NCBI GenBank assembly: GCA_029856435.1
Contig: JAHQXB010000073.1
Coordinates: 1 to 36,210 of the forward strand
Origin: Candidatus Jordarchaeia archaeon
Lineage (GTDB): Archaea; Asgardarchaeota; Jordiarchaeia; Jordiarchaeales; Jordiarchaeaceae
Length of the DNA stretch: 36,210 bases
Direction: 5' to 3'
Made by a program: the position numbers and the translations under genes. Below, piece after piece: positions 1 to 7,938 of this stretch. Numbering within the stretch: the first letter of the stretch is position 1; each line of letters starts with the position of its first letter. The notes beneath the pieces are model-generated. The model was not told the origin of the DNA. It searched no databases and saw nothing but the letters and a program-made list of their open reading frames with translations.

Positions 1-4
1 TTAG

Positions 5-313
5 TTATATTGGTCTCCGTGAAAAAGAGGGCAAAAAACGCTTTTTTTGGGGAAAAGAAGACTTCATTAACCGTTTATGCCCGGGACACCAAATGACAAA
101 AAACTTTTCAAAATTATTACCCGGCCCCTCATTCCTCCGAGCATCCACCGGAGGATGTCCGGGAGGGGGGAGAGTGCTCAGCCGCTCCACGTCGCTCCGG
201 CTGACGTCCCCCACCCTCTCCACCACGAGGTGGTAGCCCTCCAGGCGATAGATTCGCAAAATCTCGTGTTTTTGGGCCTTTTTTTGGCGCTTCTCAAAAC
301 TGTTTCTCACCAC
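5..313 (-). CDS. Uncertain small ORF, possible gene remnant
   Basis: An open frame of 102 codons starts at tandem GTG codons (313 or 310). I do not recognise the product. It is basic at the N-terminus and Gly/Pro-rich in the middle, which reflects an unusually GC-rich stretch (about 120-250). The segment encoding ILRIYR recurs in inverted orientation at 401-424, outside the ORF, so this may be a fragment of a duplicated or mobile sequence rather than an intact gene. The frame ends near the window edge but has its own stop. Confidence that it is a translated gene is low. Confidence 0.2.
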   Translation of the reverse strand: MVRNSFEKRQKKAQKHEILRIYRLEGYHLVVERVGDVSRSDVERLSTLPPPGHPPVDARRNEGPGNNFEKFFVIWCPGHKRLMKSSFPQKKRFLPSFSRRPI

Positions 314-424
314 TTAAAAGGTAGAAATATTAAAAATTGAGGAAAAACACCGATAAAACCATAAATTATCAGGGAACATAACGGCAAAAAACCATAGCAA
401 AGATCCTGCGAATCTATCGCCGGG
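241..424. repeat. Imperfect 24-bp inverted repeat, 136-bp spacer
   Basis: The arm at 241-264 and the arm at 401-424 are reverse complements at about 21 of 24 positions; the core is TGCGAATCTATCGCC. The spacer is AT-rich, while the left flank (120-240) is GC-rich and contains local hairpins such as CCACCACGAGGTGGT. The right arm restores the reading ILRIYRREN, matching ILRIYRLEG in the left ORF, so both arms may derive from one coding sequence present in two opposed partial copies. Mobile-element ends or a structured RNA are alternatives. Confidence 0.6.
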
Positions 425-606
425 AGAACGCCCCTTCAAGGTCGTGACGACAATTTGCTATACGGGCTCCAACGCCCAATTTATCTAGCCGTCAAGGAGG
501 GACGAAGACCAGTTTACCATCATAAGGGGATCAAAAGCCCCGAAGTAGAAACGGTCTTTCACCGGCGCCCACAACATCACAATAAGACAACGGGACAAGA
601 AAAGAT

Positions 607-766
607 TTTTCATCCTTTATCTAAAAAGCGAAGCTTATGTGGGTTTGCTATGAAAAACTCTAGGTTTTCATCCTTTATCTAAAAAGCGAAGCTTATGTGG
701 GTTTGCTATGAAAAACATTTTTCATGTTTTGTCTGAGAAGCAGAGCTTATGTAGGTTTTTGACATG
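607..766. repeat. 58-bp-period tandem repeat, 2 copies plus a degenerate third
   Basis: A 52-bp block at 607-658, beginning TTTTCATCCTTTATC, is repeated exactly at 665-716, giving a 58-bp period. A third, diverged copy follows at about 719-766, with TCTGAGAAGCAGAGCTTATG in place of TCTAAAAAGCGAAGCTTATG. Each unit contains AAGCTTATG or GAGCTTATG flanked by ATGAAAAA. There are too few units, and too little spacer variation, for a CRISPR array. It may be a remnant array of protein-binding sites or the end of a mobile element. Confidence 0.75.
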
Positions 767-790
767 TGGACTATGGTGACTAAAATCTAT

Positions 791-985
791 TTGTAGGGAG
801 ATATGTATTTAGCTGTTGTGATTGGGTAACGGATACTGGGGTTCTAAACCTCGAAGGAAGGCTTTTCTGGCTAATGCTTCCCACCCGGAAAAGAAGCCAA
901 AATAGCCCTCCCTTCAGAAAAAGGAAGCATATAATACCAGATTGGCTCCCAAGAGCTAGACACCTATGTAGGGAGATTTATTTTT
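791..985. other. Foldable gene-free segment between short direct repeats
   Basis: The 11-bp sequence TGTAGGGAGAT occurs at 792-802 and again at about 967-977, both followed by an AT-rich stretch. Between them ATGCTTCC (874-881) is complementary to GGAAGCAT (923-930), and GGCTT (860-864) to AAGCC (894-898), so the segment could fold. No convincing reading frame exists here. It could be a small noncoding RNA or a short mobile-element relic. Apart from this and the repeats above I see nothing recognisable between 314 and 1042. Confidence 0.3.
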
Positions 986-1042
986 GTTTCACGATCTCCC
1001 GAAACTTTATATAAATCAAATGTGGGGGGAATCGAAATGTTT

Positions 1043-1288
1043 TCAGCTTTTGGTTAAGGGCTCTATGCGAAAAATCGATTTGCCCTTGTACCGGATGCAT
1101 CTGACTATGGCGTCTTCGCCGAATCTTCTCATCAGAATAGACAATTTTTTTGAGCAGACAAAAACTGTTTCTCCTTTGCTTAACTTTTCAAGTGCGCCCA
1201 AGATGTCATCGCTGTGGTTAACAAGTTCATCATCTTTGGGAAACATATGCGGCGGTTTTTTTCTAATTTCCCTTTCTTCCACTGCCAT
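1043..1288 (-). CDS. Small basic hypothetical protein
   Basis: This codes for 81 residues. The frame opens upstream at 1351, but I prefer ATG at 1288. A GGAAGG Shine-Dalgarno-like sequence lies about 8 nt before it, and the TATA element at 1365-1376 would put the transcription start at about 1340, downstream of the longer start. The product is basic and mixed alpha/beta in character, with a stretch reading CSKKLSILMRRFGEDAIVRC. No family is recognised. It has a conspicuous duplicated promoter-like sequence upstream (1357-1452). The overlapping plus-strand frame is an antisense shadow. Confidence 0.55.
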   Translation of the reverse strand: MAVEEREIRKKPPHMFPKDDELVNHSDDILGALEKLSKGETVFVCSKKLSILMRRFGEDAIVRCIRYKGKSIFRIEPLTKS

Positions 1289-1356
1289 TATTACAGCCTT
1301 CCGTTGCTTTATTACCCCCAACCGTTGTTTGACTAAATGACTTTGCCCCAATCTTT

Positions 1357-1452
1357 GACGTTACGTAATATATATTGTTTTCTTACTGAATATTCGAGAC
1401 CCAACCCAACCGTCCACGTCAAGACGTTACGTAATATATATTGTTTTCTTAC
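1357..1452 (-). promoter_or_regulatory. Duplicated 30-bp promoter block
   Basis: A 30-bp sequence at 1357-1386 is repeated exactly at 1423-1452, a 66-bp spacing. It contains GACGTTACGTAATATATATT and then a T-rich tail. On the minus strand it reads as a TATA element, AATATATATTACGTAACGTC, with the palindrome TTACGTAA inside. The proximal copy is placed to drive the small gene that starts at 1288. The exact duplication suggests tandem promoters, or a duplicated operator for a regulator that binds the GACGTTACGTAA palindrome. Confidence 0.55.
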
Positions 1453-1600
1453 CCATTTAAATTTATTTTTACATTAATGTTTTAAAAAAGTAGGATAAAA
1501 TGCATTAAAATATTTTTGGAGCTTGCAATTAATGAACGCAGGATGAAGAATTAAATTTTGTTGGGTTAATAGAAGTTAATTGCCCATTATTTATGGAGTT

Positions 1601-1996
1601 TCACTTTTTCGGAGGAGCAAATTTTAGAATAATCCTTTTGTTCTCTTCTAATATTTCTTGGGGGGAGAGCTGTGCTAATCTTGCCTGCAGCTTGGAGTAC
1701 TCCTCAGCCGCTTTTTCAAATATGGGATTAGGGTTGTGAAGTTCATGCACCTTGTGTTTCCTCATCTCTATTCCCACATAAACGTTCTCCCTTATTTCAT
1801 CATCAGTTATCCCCAGATTTTTTTGCTCCTTTACCAACTCCTCCAAAAAGTGAAATATACCTGAACGCACCAGTAAAAGGAGACGCTTCTTCCGCCTTTC
1901 GGGCGTTTCCACAAATTCTCCAACTTCTCCCTTACTCTCAAACTTCTTAGGCCTCAACATGAAATCCATGGGGAACTCTTGCTTATCTTTACTCAT
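1601..1996 (-). CDS. Hypothetical helical protein
   Basis: This codes for 131 residues from ATG at 1996, with GGAG about 11 nt upstream. The product is charged, without signal peptide or membrane segments. It is predicted mostly helical, with a Lys/Arg/Leu-rich segment (ERRKKRLLLLVRSG, about residues 33-46) and an acidic/basic second half rich in Glu, Lys and Leu that may form a coiled coil. No family is recognised. It stands alone between the small protein gene and the dehydrogenase, with some 125 bp on its upstream side to the end of the dehydrogenase gene. Confidence 0.6.
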   Translation of the reverse strand: MSKDKQEFPMDFMLRPKKFESKGEVGEFVETPERRKKRLLLLVRSGIFHFLEELVKEQKNLGITDDEIRENVYVGIEMRKHKVHELHNPNPIFEKAAEEYSKLQARLAQLSPQEILEENKRIILKFAPPKK

Positions 1997-2123
1997 TGAA
2001 ACTAAATCTCCAACAAATCTTTCTACAGTTGATTTTGAACGTCTCCTTTTATTTATGTTTCGGAAGGTTACTTAAGCATCACAGGTATCAACAATTAGGT
2101 TCTTGTGCGTCTTGAAAAAAGGC

Positions 2124-3224
2124 TTAGTCATATCTGAAGGCTATTTTTGTTGATTCATACTTTTTCTTATTGATCTGTGCCTCAAAGGCTTCTCTCCACT
2201 CTTCTAACCTATAGGTCTTCGTAAGCAGTAGTCTGTTGTTAACCTTGCCCCTCCTCAATAGGTCTAACGCCACTTCTGTAGAAGTTCTGGCTACTTGCGG
2301 CTCGTTAGCATAATACCAGGTGCCATGTAGCTTAAGTTCCTTAGCACTAAACATAACGAAGTCAATTCTCGCTTGCCCCATCACCCCTACGAATATAATA
2401 TCTCCTCCCTGCCTCGTCACTGCAATAGCATCCTGAAGCGTTTGTTCGCTTCCCACAGCTTCGTAGCATTGATCTACTCCTTCACCGGTTTCCAGCGCTA
2501 TCTCCAAAACTGGAATCTGGTTTCTCTCCAAGCAGTACACCCTATCTGCACCTAGCCTCTCCGCCAACCTAGCCTGAAAATCATACTTACTTATCACAAA
2601 AATTTCCCTTGCCCCCATTACTTTGCAAACTTGAAGAAGCTGCAATCCAATAGCTCCAGCTCCAATAATGGCCACCCTTTTTCCCGAAGGATTGCCAATG
2701 AGGCAGGAATGAACCGCTACACTGAGAGGCTCTGTCAGAACAGCCTCCTCGTCGGTTATACTACTAGGAACTTTGTAAATCTTTGACTTATGAGCTAAGA
2801 AGTATTCTGCAAACCCTCCACCGTTTGCTTGACTTGCTCCCACACCGCTGCCCGCCTTAGCAATATTCAAGCAGAGATTATACCGGCCAATTTGGCACAT
2901 CTTACAGGGAGCCACACCCAGCTCGGCACAGCCCCCTAATCCCTCACAAACTACTCTATCCCCAACTTCAAAGTCAACCACATCCTCCCCAACTTCACTT
3001 ATGACTCCCAAAGCTTCATGGCCAAGAATTGTTGGCTTCACCAGAAAATCTGCAAGGAGCGGCATTCTTCCACTTATAACCCCAATATCCGAGCCACATA
3101 TGCCACACAGTTTGGTTTCAATACAAACCCAGTTCCTTTTAGGCACTGGTTTTTCAACATCTTCTAAGTGAAACCCCTCAGGGAATGCTCCACCATCCCA
3201 AAGAAGCGCTTTCAATAATTCCAC
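2124..3224 (-). CDS. Zinc-dependent medium-chain alcohol/polyol dehydrogenase
   Basis: This member of the MDR superfamily oxidises an alcohol, polyol or similar substrate with a nicotinamide cofactor. The N-terminal GroES-like domain has the catalytic-zinc motif CGICGSD (Cys43, residues 40-46) and ILGHEALG. Structural-zinc cysteines sit in the CxxCxxGxxxxC-like region at about residues 99-118. The Rossmann fold begins VAIIGAGAIG. After the second strand, where NAD-specific enzymes carry Asp, the sequence reads VISKYD, which may favour NADP; this is inference. Length (366 aa) is normal for the family. The longest frame starts at GTG 3224; TTG at 3215, about 6 nt after GAGGTG, is at least as plausible. 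Substrate cannot be assigned: threonine, sorbitol and glucose dehydrogenases share this architecture. Confidence 0.9.
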   Translation of the reverse strand: MELLKALLWDGGAFPEGFHLEDVEKPVPKRNWVCIETKLCGICGSDIGVISGRMPLLADFLVKPTILGHEALGVISEVGEDVVDFEVGDRVVCEGLGGCAELGVAPCKMCQIGRYNLCLNIAKAGSGVGASQANGGGFAEYFLAHKSKIYKVPSSITDEEAVLTEPLSVAVHSCLIGNPSGKRVAIIGAGAIGLQLLQVCKVMGAREIFVISKYDFQARLAERLGADRVYCLERNQIPVLEIALETGEGVDQCYEAVGSEQTLQDAIAVTRQGGDIIFVGVMGQARIDFVMFSAKELKLHGTWYYANEPQVARTSTEVALDLLRRGKVNNRLLLTKTYRLEEWREAFEAQINKKKYESTKIAFRYD

Positions 3225-3564
3225 CTCATCCGTCTATGAAAAACTAATTAAAAGTATTGTACCCACAAACGCCATTATAATTTTTTTGGGCGAACCACCA
3301 AAAGTGTGAGCTACATATTTTCGTTCGTGGACTGATAAAATTAACTATGAAAAACCAGTTTTACAAACGAGTTTAATTCACGAATCCTATTTATGAGAAA
3401 TGGAAAAAAAATATTAATTTTCCAAATTATATCATTGATTAGATACGCTCTAGTTCCTATTGTTGCTCCTTGAATAGAATCAGGGGTATTCACATCACCA
3501 TTTGGGATTGTAAACAGCGACTGGTGGACAGGAGAGGTGCATACGTTTACTAGGAGTGGTTATT
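3225..3564. other. Intergenic region between divergent genes
   Basis: These 340 bp separate the minus-strand dehydrogenase from the plus-strand sensor gene and should carry both promoters. A palindrome-like sequence at 3402-3423 (GGAAAA, AT-rich middle, TTTTCC) could form a weak hairpin or bind a dimeric regulator. AT-rich stretches around 3415-3440 could hold a TATA box for the plus-strand gene, but I cannot single one out. No small gene is evident. Confidence 0.4.
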
Positions 3565-4812
3565 ATGGATTTAATTACTTCTGGAATTAGTGAGTTGGAC
3601 ACTCTTTTAGGAGGGGGCTTCTACAGAAATGCCCCTATCCTGTTTTTAACTGAAACTGGTTCTATGGCTGAAGCTTTAGCCCTTCAAATTCTTTACTACC
3701 GTTTGTGTCATGGGGACTTCGGCTTTGTCTTCGATCTAGACTTGCCCCCCGAGAGGATAAGAGAGTGGTTTGATTGGTTTAGGTGGAATTATGAGCAATA
3801 CGAGAAAAAAGATCTTTTCCTACTAATAGATGGTTTCACAAAAATGTTTGGAGACATTGAATCAAAGGAGAAAGTGCTGATTAGTGAACCAAGAGACCCT
3901 ATTCATATTGAGGCCTTCTTTCTAAAGCTTCTAACTAAAATTGAAAAATTCAAAAACCAAATTTTTAGCGTCTTCTTTTTTTCAAACGTTTTTCTGGCCA
4001 AGGCTGAAGTACAAAAAATAATAAACCTGATTTACAAGCAAAGAATGTACATATCTCAGTATGGATCCGCTATTTATGTTTTTAACAAGGGAATGCTGGA
4101 AACCAAAACCATAAACACTTTAGAACATATTTTCGATTTCGTAATAGATTTCAAAATAGAACAAATAAACGGAAGATTCCAGAAATACCTCCGAGTAAAA
4201 AAGTCGCCGCTTCCCCGCCACGTAGATGCCTATGCGCCATACGAAAAAACACCCGAAAAAATCGTTATAAGAACAGGTCTAATCGAAGATTTTGAGTCCT
4301 TCAAGCAGCAATTAAAAATGGTTAAGCAAGGCTATGTTGACTTGATGGGCAACAGAATCGTTTTTCTAGGTGGAGATTATCTCTCTTGGATGCTTAAGAA
4401 CCTATTCAAAGTTTATGGTTACGAAAACGTTTACCCTTTAATCTACTCTCTGGAAAAGGAGAGGGGGTCCTCATTCTTTTACCCCTTAGTGAAAGAATTC
4501 AAACTCTCTGACCTAAAAGAGGTCATCACCTACTATTTTAAGATCTTGGTTCTCCGAGGACTTGGAAACTTTGAAATTGTGGAATTTAACCCTGATGAAG
4601 GATTTTTCAGATTCAGAGTCCTTGACGATCCAATTTGCAGCCAACTCAAAGACTTGGGTAAACCCGCCGGTGTCATAATAGCGGGCACTATAGCCGGCAT
4701 CGTGGAAAAATACACCGGAAGAGAATATGACGCCCAAGAAGTGAAATGTTTGGCTAAAGGTGACGAATACTGCGAATACATAGTCAGACCCGCGAGAAAG
4801 CTGGGAACATAA
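3565..4812 (+). CDS. Degenerate KaiC/RecA-like protein fused to a V4R domain
   Basis: This codes for 415 residues from ATG 3565, chosen because AGGAG lies 8 nt upstream; the frame also opens at GTG 3556. Residues 1-220 follow the KaiC/RecA pattern (LITSGISELDTLLGGGF), but the P-loop position reads TETGSMAE (29-36), without the Lys-Thr needed for ATP binding. Residues from about 235 form a V4R (4-vinyl reductase) sensor domain, recognisable by IIAGTIAGIVEKYTG and by KCLAKGDEYCEY with its paired cysteines. V4R domains bind small hydrophobic ligands or metals in many archaeal regulators. The protein is likely a cytoplasmic ligand sensor with a non-catalytic RecA fold. A second pseudo-RecA protein lies at 34785-35561. 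The gene is flanked by opposite-strand genes, so it is monocistronic. Confidence 0.8.
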   Translation: MDLITSGISELDTLLGGGFYRNAPILFLTETGSMAEALALQILYYRLCHGDFGFVFDLDLPPERIREWFDWFRWNYEQYEKKDLFLLIDGFTKMFGDIESKEKVLISEPRDPIHIEAFFLKLLTKIEKFKNQIFSVFFFSNVFLAKAEVQKIINLIYKQRMYISQYGSAIYVFNKGMLETKTINTLEHIFDFVIDFKIEQINGRFQKYLRVKKSPLPRHVDAYAPYEKTPEKIVIRTGLIEDFESFKQQLKMVKQGYVDLMGNRIVFLGGDYLSWMLKNLFKVYGYENVYPLIYSLEKERGSSFFYPLVKEFKLSDLKEVITYYFKILVLRGLGNFEIVEFNPDEGFFRFRVLDDPICSQLKDLGKPAGVIIAGTIAGIVEKYTGREYDAQEVKCLAKGDEYCEYIVRPARKLGT

Positions 4813-4816
4813 ACAA

Positions 4817-4824
4817 TTTTTTTG
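4817..4824 (+). terminator. T-run terminator after the V4R gene
   Basis: Seven T residues follow closely after the stop codon of the V4R gene, in the 28-bp gap before the convergent transporter gene. Oligo-T tracts on the coding strand are the usual intrinsic termination signal in archaea. Confidence 0.4.
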
Positions 4825-4840
4825 TGTGAACCTCGCAAAC

Positions 4841-5779
4841 TTAGGAAACCAAGTATATGGAAGCCCCTATCAGTATTCCGCCCGATAGGGTGTAGAGCGT
4901 CGGAATCTCTCCGAGGAACAAGAAGGCCAAGATAACCGCAAAAACAGTCTGCAAAATCAAATATATTGCTGAAGCAGAAGCCGTCACCCTTTTTAGCCCC
5001 TCAAAGTACAGGAAATAGGCCAGAGTGGTACACATAAATCCCATGTATAGAATTCCAATAATTGCAGGGACTGTTGCAACATCCAGTATCGAAGAGAAGT
5101 CGGTAAGTCCATAGGCTAGTGCTGGAGGCAAGGAAAACATCATAGTAAGAATGGTCACTGCATATGTAAGCTCCATTGAGTTCACTTCAAAATATTTTTC
5201 AGACTTGTTCTCCAAAACAAACTTTGAAGCAACTATGTAAACCGCCCACAGAATTCCGGAAACCAGTATCAATAAGTTGCCCAGAAGCTGGCCTCCCTGC
5301 AAGTTTGAAGGATCTCCATTTATGGCGATGAGAAGCACACCCAAAACACTCGCGGTTAAGGCCATGGTTTTCCGCTTATCCATCTGTTCCCCTAGGAAAA
5401 GATACGCCAAAAGCGCCACAAAGACCACTTGGACATTAGTTAATATAGCTGCCATTCCCGCAGTAGTATACTCTATTCCCACAAATTCGCAGAAAAACGC
5501 TAAAGTATTAATTAGACCCACCAAAACTACTCTCTTATCTAGCAAGTAATGTGCGAGTTCTCTGGATCTTACAAATCTCATAATGGGCAAGGTTACGATT
5601 GTGGCTATGAGGAATCGGAAAAATAGATAAACGAATGGATTGAGGAATTCCACTCCCCACTTAATAAATACAAATGAAGAGCCCCAAATGGTGCTGGCGA
5701 CGATGACGAAGAGTTGGCCTCTTCTTAAGGTGTTTGCTTTGACGAGTTGGTGTCCTACTTCCACAGGAATGGCTTTCAA
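4841..5779 (-). CDS. EamA/DMT-family transporter, copy 1
   Basis: This is a 312-residue drug/metabolite transporter superfamily protein with ten predicted membrane helices arranged as two EamA repeats, a typical length. It opens with TIWGSSFVFIKWG, and helix 4 reads EYTTAGMAAILTN, as in this family. Such permeases export or import amino acids or other small metabolites; the substrate here is unknown. The TTG start at 5779 is supported by GGAGGG 7 nt upstream. It is a close paralogue of the adjacent gene at 6048-6986: the stretch LINTLAFFCEFVG and the last five residues are identical. Both genes also share an upstream 27-bp block, so promoter and gene were duplicated together. Confidence 0.9.
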   Translation of the reverse strand: MKAIPVEVGHQLVKANTLRRGQLFVIVASTIWGSSFVFIKWGVEFLNPFVYLFFRFLIATIVTLPIMRFVRSRELAHYLLDKRVVLVGLINTLAFFCEFVGIEYTTAGMAAILTNVQVVFVALLAYLFLGEQMDKRKTMALTASVLGVLLIAINGDPSNLQGGQLLGNLLILVSGILWAVYIVASKFVLENKSEKYFEVNSMELTYAVTILTMMFSLPPALAYGLTDFSSILDVATVPAIIGILYMGFMCTTLAYFLYFEGLKRVTASASAIYLILQTVFAVILAFLFLGEIPTLYTLSGGILIGASIYLVS

Positions 5780-5860
5780 GGTTTAACCCTCCTTCACTTA
5801 ACATCTCTGAATTCACTCCGGCAATATGACGTCGCCAATTTGCTGTATAAGATAATTAGA

Positions 5861-5887
5861 AAATATAAATGTTTCGCCTTAAAAAAT
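5861..5887 (-). promoter_or_regulatory. Conserved promoter block of transporter copy 1
   Basis: This 27-bp block matches 7078-7104, upstream of the paralogous transporter, at 24 positions. On the minus strand it runs ATTTTTTAAGGCGAAACA followed by TTTATATTT. The last part is a good archaeal TATA box and would start transcription about 60 nt before the TTG start. Conservation beyond the TATA suggests a BRE or operator. Confidence 0.55.
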
Positions 5888-6047
5888 AAGAAAAAAAGAG
5901 TAAATTTTATTAAAAAATTAGACAACATATATAGATTAAAAAGTTAGAAGCAACACGCATAAAAAGACTCAAATGTTGAAATACATTCTATCTCTACAGT
6001 TTTTAACTGATAAACCCCAATTTTTATGAAAAAACCATAGCATAAAT

Positions 6048-6986
6048 TCAAGAAACCAAGTAAATAGAAACCCCTATCAAAGCACCGCCTATAAGGGTGT
6101 GAATTGTGGGCACCTCCCCAAGGAGCAAAAATCCCAAGCCCACCGCAAAAATAATCTGTAAAAGTAGGTACAGACCAGAAACAGAGGCACTAATACGCTT
6201 CAACCCCTCAAAGTACAAGAAATAGGCCAGAGTGGTACACACAAACCCCATATACAAAATTCCCATAAGAGCGGGAACCGTGGCCACCTGAGACATCAGA
6301 GAAAAATCCTCAAATCCATAAATTAGAACAGGGAACAGGGAGAAAACCGTCGTCATCAAGGTAACCGCATAGGTGAGATTCATAGAATTCACCTCGCCAT
6401 GCCTACGCGACTTGTTATCCACAATAACCTTCATAACCACTATGTAAACCGCCCACAGAGCCCCCGAAACTAGTATCAAAAAGTTTCCCAGAAACTCTCC
6501 CCCCTGCAGATTTGCAATGTCCCCATTCACTGCTATCAAAAAAACTCCCAAAACACTCAAAGTCAAAGCAACAATTTTCCTCCTCCCCATATCCTCGCCC
6601 AGAAAGAAGTAAGCCAAAAAGGCAATAATAACCACATTCACATTCGTCAACAATGCAGAAATTCCCGCAGTAGTATACTCCATACCCACAAACTCACAGA
6701 AAAACGCTAAAGTATTAATCAAACCCACAAAAACCACCCTCCTATCAAAAAGCAGCTCTCTAAGTCCACCAGCACCCACCCACCTAAGAAAAGGCAAAGT
6801 AACCACAGAAGCCACCACAAAACGGAAAAACAAATACACAAACGGGTTAAGAAAATCCACGCCCCACCTAATAACAACGAAAGACGAACCCCAAGCCATA
6901 CTAGTCAGAAAAACAAAAATCTGCCCCTTCCTTAAATCACTAACATCAACCCACCGACGAACAAATCTATTCTCAACAGATGCCAC
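6048..6986 (-). CDS. EamA/DMT-family transporter, copy 2
   Basis: This is a paralogue of the transporter at 4841-5779 with the same ten-helix, two-repeat architecture. The frame opens at TTG 7064, giving 338 aa, but I place the start at GTG 6986. This yields exactly 312 aa, matching the paralogue, has GGTG 6 nt upstream, and fits the conserved TATA block at 7078-7104, whose transcription start would fall inside the longer frame. The coding strand is strikingly G/T-rich, unlike copy 1, so the two copies have diverged in composition while keeping protein similarity. Substrate unknown; different specificity or expression of the two is possible. Confidence 0.88.
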   Translation of the reverse strand: MASVENRFVRRWVDVSDLRKGQIFVFLTSMAWGSSFVVIRWGVDFLNPFVYLFFRFVVASVVTLPFLRWVGAGGLRELLFDRRVVFVGLINTLAFFCEFVGMEYTTAGISALLTNVNVVIIAFLAYFFLGEDMGRRKIVALTLSVLGVFLIAVNGDIANLQGGEFLGNFLILVSGALWAVYIVVMKVIVDNKSRRHGEVNSMNLTYAVTLMTTVFSLFPVLIYGFEDFSLMSQVATVPALMGILYMGFVCTTLAYFLYFEGLKRISASVSGLYLLLQIIFAVGLGFLLLGEVPTIHTLIGGALIGVSIYLVS

Positions 6987-7077
6987 AAACAACACCAAAC
7001 CTTCAAAGACACCAATAGTACCGCGAATGAATACACTAACATACAGCCAGCAATGAATTTCCAATAATATCCTTATG

Positions 7078-7104
7078 AAATATAAGTGTTTTGCATTAAA
7101 AAAT
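7078..7104 (-). promoter_or_regulatory. Conserved promoter block of transporter copy 2
   Basis: This is the counterpart of 5861-5887 (24 of 27 identical). On the minus strand it reads ATTTTTTAATGCAAAACAC followed by TTATATTT, the presumed TATA box. Its position argues against the TTG at 7064 as the translation start. Confidence 0.55.
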
Positions 7105-7219
7105 TAAAAAATGCCTAAAACCTAAAAAAGTAGACTCATCTAGGAAAACCATTACCGAACCACAAAATCCAAATCCCAAAAAGGCAACCACAAAAATAAA
7201 AAATTTCATTTAACGCCTT

Positions 7220-7702
7220 TCAATAAAAAACGTACTTCACTTCACCAGTAAGATATCTCAAAACAACTACGCTCAACACGATAAAAATAAAGCCAGCCCC
7301 TAGCATTAAGGAAGCAAAAAACCTCCCCGTAACACCCAAAACCAAAAGAGCTGAAACGCTAAACAACTCCACCGAAAAAACATCTAAAAACCCCAAAACC
7401 AATAAACCCAAACCCACCAAGAAAACTCCAAAACCAATAAACACCACGCAAAACCCAATAGTTAAAAGATACGCCCACCGCCTAACTCCCCAGAAACCCA
7501 AACCCACCACCAAACCCAAAACCCCAAAAGAAACAAAAAACAAAGGCAACCAGTATAACTGAGGAACACCAGGAAAGGGCGCAAACAAATTATAAGAAGG
7601 GGCAAAAAGTCTATAGAAATAATAGCCCAAAACTAAAAAAACCAAAGAAGCCAACAGAATAGTAACCGACAAAATTTGAACACCCAAAGGTTTACGCGAC
7701 AT
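7220..7702 (-). CDS. Small four-helix membrane protein
   Basis: This codes for 160 residues from ATG 7702, with GGTGG 5 nt upstream; an in-frame TTG at 7729 lacks such a signal. The start MSRKPLGVQILSV has a short basic N-terminus and is followed by four strongly hydrophobic segments (about residues 8-28, 48-70, 75-105 and 125-150). There are almost no charged residues and no catalytic motif. No family is recognised with certainty. The coding strand is extremely G/T-rich (plus strand C/A), so hydrophobic Val/Leu/Phe/Gly codons dominate. Its role is unknown; it lies between the transporter pair and the divergent Rab-like GTPase. Confidence 0.65.
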   Translation of the reverse strand: MSRKPLGVQILSVTILLASLVFLVLGYYFYRLFAPSYNLFAPFPGVPQLYWLPLFFVSFGVLGLVVGLGFWGVRRWAYLLTIGFCVVFIGFGVFLVGLGLLVLGFLDVFSVELFSVSALLVLGVTGRFFASLMLGAGFIFIVLSVVVLRYLTGEVKYVFY

Positions 7703-7938
7703 AAAAACCACCAACCAACACACAAACAAAATAATATAAGAAACTTATAGACCTATCGGTAAACAAATAACAAAACGAATCAAAATCAATCCCAAAAAGC
7801 TGCAAAACGTGCAAGAAACCTATGTTTACAGGCAAACACAAACAGTTAAACGGCAAAAACTTTTCCAATAAATGTGAGCAAAAAATAAAAATAGCCAAAC
7901 AGAGATTCTATTATTAGACTCAGACCGGAGGAAAGCAA

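Noticed and set aside
607..766. Possible CRISPR array
   Set aside because: There are only two exact units and a decayed third, with the repeat (52 bp) much longer than the 6-bp gap between copies; no spacers and no cas genes.
984..1340. 118-codon plus-strand frame
   Set aside because: It is antisense to the small basic protein gene, whose promoter and ribosome binding site support the minus strand.
7692..7898. 68-codon minus-strand frame upstream of the small membrane gene
   Set aside because: It overlaps that gene's start, has no ribosome binding site and consists of hydrophobic residues caused by the C/A-rich plus strand.
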